Shown: in pieces, positions 7,701 through 12,773 of the stretch | How positions within the stretch are numbered: the stretch's first letter is position 1 | How the letters are laid out: the number at the start of each line of letters is the position of its first letter | DNA from: an uncultured Opitutales bacterium | GTDB lineage: Bacteria; Verrucomicrobiota; Verrucomicrobiia; Opitutales; UBA9783 | Direction of reading: 5' to 3' | Assembly (NCBI GenBank): GCA_934700265.1 | Contig: CAKUXH010000014.1 | Coordinates: 1 to 15,946 of the forward strand | Length of the DNA: 15,946 nt | Notes under the pieces: model-generated | The model's input: only the letters and a program-made list of their open reading frames with translations | Databases searched by the model: none | What the model was told of the DNA's origin: nothing | Made by a program: the position numbers and the translations under genes

Positions 7701-8738
7701 GACCTTCAATCGATGGTGCTCTTCAACGGTATTTTTATAAAATTGCCACAGCTGATCGTCTTCGTTCGTAAATCCAGGTAATAACCGCCGTCCCACTAAA
7801 TTTAGCATCTGATTGCGAATACGTTCTACTTCAATATCCGCTAAAAATGTTTTTCCATCTCGTTTTTCACTACCGTACTGCTCTAACAATTGTGTCGTAA
7901 TATTTCTCTGCTTTCCAACAATCGTCTCCTTAACCAACGATACGACTTGACAATGACCATCGACCACCAATTGCCCCAATGTCGATGCAACATCCCGCAC
8001 CTTCGAATTATCACATTCGACGTTCTTAACAGCTGCCTTAGGCGCTATAAAATCGCCTTGACATACCCATGTACCAATATTCTGAAACGAAATTAATTCC
8101 GGCGCCCCTAATCTGATTATCTGAACAGCACTACGACGCCATGTTTTGAGCTCTGTAAATTTCCCCAATAACGCTCCTCGAATCGTCCAACGAGCATCCT
8201 TATCAATATACAACCGCTGACTATTAACGATACAATCCCCATCGATAACAACTTCGCCACGCACCATTATGGTGGGCTTATCTTTCAACGGACATATCAT
8301 CAAACCGCCCTGTAAATACGTATACTGATTATTTCCTAAAATTATCCGATTTGCTGTTATAACAAAATGACTATTCGTCTCACCACTTATAACAAGCCCA
8401 TCATTTTTGATATTATTTCTCAGCCATAATAACGCCCCATCAATTCGAACACCTAATCCATCGGCCGCTAATTTCGGATCGCCATTCACCTTTTCCAACG
8501 GTGCCCAATCAACCGCAGACGTCTTACAAATTATTGTCGTCTGCTTTAATTTATCTGCCGTAAAACTAAAATTATACGTAACAGTTGCTATTTGAGCTCC
8601 TGCATCATTAAAACGTTTAATTTCCAACGATGGGATATAATTCGAGTAAGTCAACTTTACTTCGTATTTATCCGCAAATAACGTCGTACACCACGTAAAT
8701 AATAAAAACTGTACGAAACGTTTCATAAATGTTTTCAT
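4740..8738 (-). CDS. CdiA/FHA-like polymorphic toxin with HNH (GHH-type) nuclease tip
   Basis: The protein has 1332 aa. It starts at the ATG at 8738 behind TAAGG, with a Sec signal (about residues 1-22, ...TWCTTLFA). Residues 25-390 are beta-rich with no recognisable repeats. Residues about 400-720 are filamentous-haemagglutinin-like, with many 'GGDITIEAGSRL', 'ADGDITLSSGD' and 'AGRKLHIRAHDNL' style strands of a beta-helix. Residues 777-1088 include a DUF637-type pretoxin segment (PLRTFLVVALTIYTGGKIA and LRAAALTT...). TENN (1089-1092) takes the place of the VENN junction of CdiA. The C-terminal 244 residues are the toxin, ending in an HNH/Endo VII-type domain: GGHHVHMKSAYK (1222-1233), YNPKKALCLS, then helices to DMPW. 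The histidines of HHVH are the likely metal and catalytic ligands. It is short for a CdiA. I see no NPNG/NPNL-type TPS secretion signature, and no CdiB gene lies nearby, so the export route is uncertain. A candidate immunity gene overlaps its end. Confidence 0.75.
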   Translation of the reverse strand: MKTFMKRFVQFLLFTWCTTLFADKYEVKLTYSNYIPSLEIKRFNDAGAQIATVTYNFSFTADKLKQTTIICKTSAVDWAPLEKVNGDPKLAADGLGVRIDGALLWLRNNIKNDGLVISGETNSHFVITANRIILGNNQYTYLQGGLMICPLKDKPTIMVRGEVVIDGDCIVNSQRLYIDKDARWTIRGALLGKFTELKTWRRSAVQIIRLGAPELISFQNIGTWVCQGDFIAPKAAVKNVECDNSKVRDVASTLGQLVVDGHCQVVSLVKETIVGKQRNITTQLLEQYGSEKRDGKTFLADIEVERIRNQMLNLVGRRLLPGFTNEDDQLWQFYKNTVEEHHRLKVEDKLVMQLGHLTKEVWEHLKKDIVWLQEVTINGEKLLTLVWFPCKATLQSLHVAPAMVVAGELNFTADGNWVNQGLIEATKGDVTINVSGVAQNEGGALISRSGAVNMQTGVGIISTNGLIQGATGVHLMAPLIVAQTEVVRSGNDAVFHSVTGGDMEIKSGGDITIEAGSRLVLSGSRISADGDITLSSGDSIQVVPSVLEYRSSGGDGSSTYDIHGRHGIFSYITAQNIFVNTNGEVIFEAPRINARRDFTLVSHRGVQIIPFIESEYAHYTWESSGWFSDASGSTTDLQEHLIRPEISAGRKLHIRAHDNLDTVALSAKSQQTELISETGEVRLKAGRERSYYQEEYEDSGFITATAHNEGYNNIAVIEPIMVHDDVRVIGRLMTEVKKGRLAPWVVDLCAMYEVDLREVLETHEQWYHHTTQMSMPLRTFLVVALTIYTGGKIATFVSDSLTGVPTVVAKSVGAAMEGITNTFIVSSIANGGDLGKVFKELTDRRYLKGLVASAIAAGLVSKFVDKPIVDKAKLAKDEKVLGAIAEAEKAGKSAVGIELAAESAAVKGLDFTTRLGRNLRAAALTTGVSTAISGGKVGRDLASRMAGAVIETGAVQIAHEVGEANANGRLGEVTHKVVHGATQALAVGLQGGDPLSGAIGAIIGETVGEIFLERRTQAALQETFEQAQVMHDMGQTLSNEEFNELFAERLHMHQDGLSPAQIGQLAASGTAFVGRLSVSDTHCSAQIVTENNLSVWGGVKVAGKVVGRAIGPVGYALTLGEILQLAYKYYQAYCEKDEETKSEVSREVATEIIWDVTTPKAIKGVGKVLKKSTYIFNDFIKSLASSKQIAFAGESRIISRGMKASTKEVQEFTLTPYGGSGGGHHVHMKSAYKSEPKYNPKKALCLSNDEMKRLGIDHDLVSAEQRRLCEELKKSGKPMTREEQNRIAVQALQAGGASEQMARDIVARSQWNLKEKGIRHPTDMPWGKKDGK

Positions 8739-8791
8739 GCCCTTACATTCTATTAAATAGTATTTTTTTCTTTTGTAAATATTATTTTTTT

Positions 8792-8821
8792 ACATCATTG
8801 GAGAAAAATCTCCAATGATGT
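8792..8821 (+). terminator. 13-bp perfect stem-loop between the two FHA-like genes
   Basis: Perfect 13-base arms (ACATCATTGGAGA and TCTCCAATGATGT) flank an AAAA loop. On the plus strand a T-run follows after CA, so it looks like an intrinsic terminator for plus-strand (antisense) transcription. On the minus strand, where the genes lie, the stem is followed by an A-run, so it would not be a classical terminator. There it might instead act as an RNA processing or stabilising stem between the 516-aa gene and the CdiA-like gene. Confidence 0.5.
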
Positions 8822-8827
8822 CATTTT

Positions 8828-10378
8828 TTATCTCAATTCGGGAGAACCTTGTCGTGAAGGTAATGTTGAGCTTGCTTCCGATCTTGGCTTACGTCTTTCT
8901 TGCAATTGAACCATCGTTGCAAAAACCGGATTGGCTTTCAACTCCTGCAATTCAGCTGTATATTCTTCCAAATTAAATAATACAGAACAAATATCCGCTC
9001 CTTGAGCAATCTCATCCAATTTTTGCTGATACTGCTCGAAGGTTGCTGCAACTGCTTTCATAACACCCGGTTGCGCCTTATCCGCCTTGCCATTGACAAA
9101 CGTTTCAACTTTGCCTTTTACTGTGCCGAGAACTTCGAGTTTGGAGGAGATGAGCTCGTTCAGCGAGGTTTGAGTTCCTGAATGTACAAAGCCGTCCCAA
9201 TAAACGGTTCGTCCGCCACCCCCAAAGAAATTTCCCTTAAAATAACTTGTGTGAACACAGTTTAAAACATAAGTTATAACTTGCTTATTGGTAGCATATC
9301 CTTTTAACGATATGGTTCCGTCTAAATTGGAAGCATACATGAAACTGCCTACAGTCTGAGACGGTTGCTTTAAAACTAAACGATCATGAACGATAAATAA
9401 TGCACTTTTACCTTCTTTTCTAGTAAAATTTTGTATATTAGTAATAATTCTTTTACATCCTAAACAGCTATCTCTAAAACCCCATGCATAATATGATGGT
9501 GAACATGAATCTTTAGGGTCAAATTTTAATTCTCCACCATAAGTAAGCAGGAAATATCTCCTATCGCTTGATTGTATTCTATTACCTCGAGCATCTGTTA
9601 AAATCTTCTCTTTTTCCACAAATCCTCCCACGACAGGTTCCGTTTCGCTCTTATTAACCAGAGATTTCAGCGTAGCATTACCACCGATGCGCACTTCACC
9701 CGCATGATTGATGAAATCGCAAGGTTCACCATTGAAATCCAGGATACAATTTATCTGCCCTTTGTTCGTAATTTTTGTACCCGGCGATAAAATATCAGCT
9801 CGCAATATCGTAATTTTCCCGGATGCAACATTTTCCAATGTTTGCAGCGCCATAACTTGCCAGCCTCGCTTTACCGTCATTGTGCCCGAATTTTTAATAC
9901 TTGTGAGCAAACACAGCCAGTCCCTATCAACTTTTAATGTACCTACATTTTCAAACAAAATCGCTTTGTTTAAAAAGAAATTTTCGGTCACATTCAGCGT
10001 TTGATTTTTTTCAATGATCACCTTATTCGGATGATCTATACACAAGTTACCATCGTAGGTCCCTTGTATGCATAAATCCAATGTAGGCTTCAATTTCAGC
10101 TCTATACCATCAATTACAAACTTCGCTAGTGTCGGTTGCACTAAATCAAAATGAGCGTCATCTTTCATGTTTTTACGCCCCAAAGTCCAAGCATTTCCGG
10201 CTTTCTTTAATACAATTTCCTCACTACTTGCAACACCATCATCGCCGTTATAATTGACAACGATTTTCGTTTCTGTACCTCTCGTATCCGTAGTGAACTG
10301 AACTGACCCCGCATTTAGAGCCATCCATGAACCCGTGATTCCACCGATCCATAAGTTTATTTTGTTTTTGTTTTTCAT
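8828..10378 (-). CDS. Exported beta-rich FHA-like protein upstream of the CdiA-like gene
   Basis: This 516-aa protein starts MKNKNKINLWIGGITGSWMA LNAG, an acceptable Sec signal. Residues 25-330 are strings of short strands with Asn, Gly, Thr and Val ('VENVASGKITILRAD'-like; 'NKGQINCILDFNG'; 'HAGEVRIGGNATLKSL'), typical of right-handed beta-helix or FHA-like secreted proteins. They resemble the N-terminal third of the next gene (IDG..., 'VIIEKNQTLNVTENFF' against 'RIILGNNQYTYLQGG'). Residues 290-310 hold three cysteines (CSPSYYAWGFRDSCLGC). The C-terminal ~100 residues turn helical and charged, ending in a Ser/Arg/Pro tail. It has no toxin domain and no outer-membrane-barrel features, so it is not CdiB. 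It may be a surface partner of the CdiA-like protein or a paralogous stalk without a toxin tip. Only a weak GAAGAA lies well upstream of its ATG. Function is unknown. Confidence 0.5.
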   Translation of the reverse strand: MKNKNKINLWIGGITGSWMALNAGSVQFTTDTRGTETKIVVNYNGDDGVASSEEIVLKKAGNAWTLGRKNMKDDAHFDLVQPTLAKFVIDGIELKLKPTLDLCIQGTYDGNLCIDHPNKVIIEKNQTLNVTENFFLNKAILFENVGTLKVDRDWLCLLTSIKNSGTMTVKRGWQVMALQTLENVASGKITILRADILSPGTKITNKGQINCILDFNGEPCDFINHAGEVRIGGNATLKSLVNKSETEPVVGGFVEKEKILTDARGNRIQSSDRRYFLLTYGGELKFDPKDSCSPSYYAWGFRDSCLGCKRIITNIQNFTRKEGKSALFIVHDRLVLKQPSQTVGSFMYASNLDGTISLKGYATNKQVITYVLNCVHTSYFKGNFFGGGGRTVYWDGFVHSGTQTSLNELISSKLEVLGTVKGKVETFVNGKADKAQPGVMKAVAATFEQYQQKLDEIAQGADICSVLFNLEEYTAELQELKANPVFATMVQLQERRKPRSEASSTLPSRQGSPELR

Positions 10379-10622
10379 ATGTTAACGAAAAATTCTTCAA
10401 AATCGTGTTCTTTCTTAGAATTTTTTGAGAAATTCCCATAAAATCCTCAAAAACTTTTTCGTTATTCTGAAACCGTTCTGCAAAATGAGTAAAAATTTTC
10501 AAAGAATTTGAAGTGTCTTTTACAAAAAATCTTTCACTGTCGTAATTTTTTACCAAATATGTTTTTAAAACAACGGAAATCTTCTCATGAAAACTGCGTT
10601 TCAGATTCCTTACATGCCTCAT
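10248..10622 (-). CDS. Possible small protein overlapping the start of the FHA-like gene
   Basis: A 124-aa frame starts at the ATG at 10622 with a good ribosome binding site (GGAG, six bases before ATG). It is Lys/Phe/Asn-rich (MRHVRNLKRSFHEKISVVLK...) and looks helical up to about residue 85. The last ~44 codons overlap the 516-aa gene in another frame and read like random sequence. It may be a real small protein whose end was lost by frameshift, a leader peptide for the downstream gene, or chance. I do not recognise it. Confidence 0.25.
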   Translation of the reverse strand: MRHVRNLKRSFHEKISVVLKTYLVKNYDSERFFVKDTSNSLKIFTHFAERFQNNEKVFEDFMGISQKILRKNTILKNFSLTYEKQKQNKLMDRWNHGFMDGSKCGVSSVHYGYERYRNENRCQL

Positions 10623-10989
10623 TGCTACTCCGTTTTTGGGTTTTACCTTCAATCTTCCAGAAACACGATAATTTAAAAATTATAGCAATATCCGATCAAC
10701 AATCCTTTTTGTAAAAATAATATGTAAAAAGCCTTAAACAAATAAGCAATAGATCGCTTCTATTATATCCAGCAACCTTCGTAGAATTTATCAGTCCGAA
10801 CATTTTTGGTTGAAAATAATTTAAAAATATTTGTCAAGTGTTTTTGTGGGAAATTTTATCAAATTATGCGTAAATATCCCCCCTCGTCCGATCTTTTTCC
10901 CAATTCGTCACAACTGATATACACTGCCACATTTGATTTTGTGGCAGTGAGTTAAGATTTGGATATCCACTGAGAACAGCCGTTGATAT
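10623..10989. other. Long intergenic region between the two operons
   Basis: This AT-rich stretch has no credible gene. On the minus strand TTGACA at 10837-10832 (preceded by C) could be a -35 element for the FHA/CdiA-like operon, but I see no good -10 at the right distance. The right part holds the 43-bp repeated element (10907-10949), followed toward the ASCH gene by about 40 bases with nothing obvious. No T-tract terminator for the upstream operon is visible. Confidence 0.4.
10907..10949. repeat. 43-bp repeated element, left copy, with 10-bp perfect hairpin
   Basis: It starts GTCACAACTG and ends in a perfect inverted repeat, CACTGCCACA / TGTGGCAGTG (10922-10931 and 10940-10949), around the 8-base loop TTTGATTT. 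A gapless match (35 of 43 bases by hand count) lies at 15875-15917 in the same orientation, with the same hairpin layout and an 8-base loop of TTTTATTT. Compensating changes keep the stem paired in both copies. Lying just past the ASCH gene, it may be a 3' stem-loop, an operator, or a recombination site. Confidence 0.6.
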
Positions 10990-11595
10990 CTATTTTGATT
11001 CCGTAAAATAATCTTTATGATCTAATTCATCTAATTTTTTATCAACAATTTTTTCAGATTCTTTATCTAGGATATCATTTCTTTTTCGTTTTTCCAGGTA
11101 ACTTTTTTTAACTTCATTCGTTTGATCTGATGGTTTTCGCTTTATAATTTCTCCAAAATTATTTTTTTGTACATCAATACCAATGGCAACACATCCTTCT
11201 GGAGCCCTTCGACCTCCTGGGAAACTTTCGTAAATTCGAACACCACCCTCAATATCACCAGGGCAAATAAAAGGTAACATGTTTTCTACTCCTTCCGTTT
11301 CTAACATCTTTCTAAATGAACTATACTTATGTAAAAACTTGATTTTCCCAAAAATCCATTCATTACGACGTTTATCTTCCAAGACAATAGTAGAACCTTT
11401 TCGCATTTTTTTGCATGTACTACGGTAGACCCGTCCTTCTGCGGTTTTTGTTCCATCACAGAGCCATTTCAAAAATGGCCGTTGGGGAGTATTAATTATT
11501 GGCAAATAAAAATCACTTTGGGGATGTCTATCACCTAATACTTCCATAGTCATAAATGTAACAATCATTGATATAAGTTTAACGTTTTTATTCAT
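10990..11595 (-). CDS. ASCH-domain protein with signal peptide
   Basis: The protein has 201 aa. Residues 1-21 (MNKNVKLISMIVTFMTMEVL) look like a Sec signal, unusual for this fold. Residues about 40-141 match the ASCH (PUA-like, RNA-binding) domain: FLKWLCDGTKTAEGR (41-55) corresponds to the 'i..G.KT.E.R' motif, IFGKIKFLHKYSSFRKML to the 'V..i..Y.sFeem' strand-helix, then EGVENMLP, IYESF and GCVAIGID. Residues 152-201 are a lysine-rich tail (KRKPSDQ...KKSYLEKRKR). Some ASCH proteins bind RNA, and E. coli YqfB hydrolyses N4-acetylcytidine; the lysine of its triad aligns with K50 here, but its threonine is replaced by glutamate. The gene is third in the acetyl-CoA synthetase operon: its ATG overlaps the previous stop (ATGA) and it has a strong AAAGGAG site. 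ASCH fold likely; activity unknown. Stop is TAG. Confidence 0.65.
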   Translation of the reverse strand: MNKNVKLISMIVTFMTMEVLGDRHPQSDFYLPIINTPQRPFLKWLCDGTKTAEGRVYRSTCKKMRKGSTIVLEDKRRNEWIFGKIKFLHKYSSFRKMLETEGVENMLPFICPGDIEGGVRIYESFPGGRRAPEGCVAIGIDVQKNNFGEIIKRKPSDQTNEVKKSYLEKRKRNDILDKESEKIVDKKLDELDHKDYFTESK

Positions 11596-12773
11596 AATTT
11601 ATTCTCCTTTATAAATGTTATATATTTTTTTAATTTATTACGTAGATCATGATTAAAAGATTTATCATAACCATGTGCAATTTGATTGCGATCGTAATTC
11701 ATCATTCTCCAAACTTTTAATTTTTCAGGAGTAAGAATTTTACACTGTTCTGCTTTCCTTATCACAGATTGATGTTCAAGATTAACCAAATCCATTCTCA
11801 TTTCCTTGGCATAACTTATGGTAAATTCATTACAAATCGCCATCAGATAATAAGCCACTTCATCATCACTCAAACACTTTGGGTATTCCAATTTTTCAAT
11901 CAAGAAATCTAAATAATTTACATCTTGACTTTGCGAAAGTATATCATTATAAAATGCCATCAACATCCACCAATCATTCGCTGCATGATTTTTAAAATAA
12001 AATGCACCATATTTTTGATAAATTAGTTTTAATGAATTTTGTAAATCTTTATTAACACTTATAGAAGGATTTACCTCATTAATATAAGCAACAAGCCATT
12101 TTTCTGTATCGAACAAAATTTTAGCTTCTTCTTCATGATCTTTATTGGGATAAGAGGCATTAAACTCACTTCGATAATCTCGCTGCAGCTTTATATTATC
12201 ACAAATCCATGATGAAAATTCACTTCCTTTCAAAAATTGCTGTTTAAATAAGCGCGTACATTCATTAGCAATCAAAAAACGTACAGAATATAACAAACGA
12301 TTATCTTTAGATTTAAATTTTAATAAATTTTCTTTTAAAGAAATCCAATATTTTTGTAATTTTTGCGTTTGAATAATTGCCTTTTGTAACCATTGATCAC
12401 GCTCTAATCCTTTTAAAAGCCATTCCAAGTTTCGTAATAAATCTAAGTTATTATTAATTATAGCTAAAAAAGCATCCGTATCCTCTGTTGCAAAATAATG
12501 CTTTTGTAAAATTAATAGATATAAGTTATTACCTGCAGGTTCCATATCCCAATCAAGAGTTGTCCATCGAACTATCGTTTTCTTCCAATTGTGCTTATCG
12601 ATATCAGAAGCTTTTTCCAGCAATTGCTTTCGATATTCTATCCCCTCTTCATTATCAAATAAAACAATCTGATCCAGAATGCCTATTGCCTTTTCTTTAT
12701 CTTGTTCACTTAATTGAGCATACCCTTTAGAGAATATGCTAATAATCAAAAAAAATATATATATAAATTTCAT
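11592..12773 (-). CDS. Exported helical protein ending in a HEPN-like RNxxxH motif
   Basis: The protein has 393 aa. Residues 1-20 (MKFIYIFFLIISIFSKGYAQ) form a clear Sec signal with an A-x-A-like site. The rest is mostly alpha-helical and rich in Trp, Lys and Leu, with no family I recognise. Near the C-terminus NYDRNQIAHGYDKS (359-372) contains R362-N363-x3-H367, the Rx4H motif with the polar second residue typical of HEPN RNases. The following IAHGYD and Lys-rich helix resemble HepT/DUF86 ends ('RN.iaHgY'). HEPN domains are usually cytoplasmic nucleases of toxin-antitoxin, Abi and CRISPR systems, so a signal peptide is unexpected and suggests delivery outside the cell or into a host. The ATG overlaps the acetyl-CoA synthetase stop (ATGA), with GGAGGT inside the end of that gene. 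No adjacent MNT antitoxin is present. The HEPN call rests on one motif. Confidence 0.5.
   Translation of the reverse strand: MKFIYIFFLIISIFSKGYAQLSEQDKEKAIGILDQIVLFDNEEGIEYRKQLLEKASDIDKHNWKKTIVRWTTLDWDMEPAGNNLYLLILQKHYFATEDTDAFLAIINNNLDLLRNLEWLLKGLERDQWLQKAIIQTQKLQKYWISLKENLLKFKSKDNRLLYSVRFLIANECTRLFKQQFLKGSEFSSWICDNIKLQRDYRSEFNASYPNKDHEEEAKILFDTEKWLVAYINEVNPSISVNKDLQNSLKLIYQKYGAFYFKNHAANDWWMLMAFYNDILSQSQDVNYLDFLIEKLEYPKCLSDDEVAYYLMAICNEFTISYAKEMRMDLVNLEHQSVIRKAEQCKILTPEKLKVWRMMNYDRNQIAHGYDKSFNHDLRNKLKKYITFIKENKL

Noticed and set aside
5510..7740. Genes on the plus strand or in other frames across the CdiA-like gene
   Set aside because: These open frames have no ribosome binding sites or protein-like features and lie within a strongly supported long coding region.
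8828..10378. CdiB/TpsB transporter
   Set aside because: The protein lacks POTRA-like and barrel features; it is a soluble-looking beta-rich exported protein.
10922..10949. Intrinsic terminator of the acetyl-CoA synthetase operon
   Set aside because: The 10-bp stem is perfect and well placed, but no T-run follows on the minus strand and a matching stem-loop lies upstream of the operon, so a repeat element fits better.
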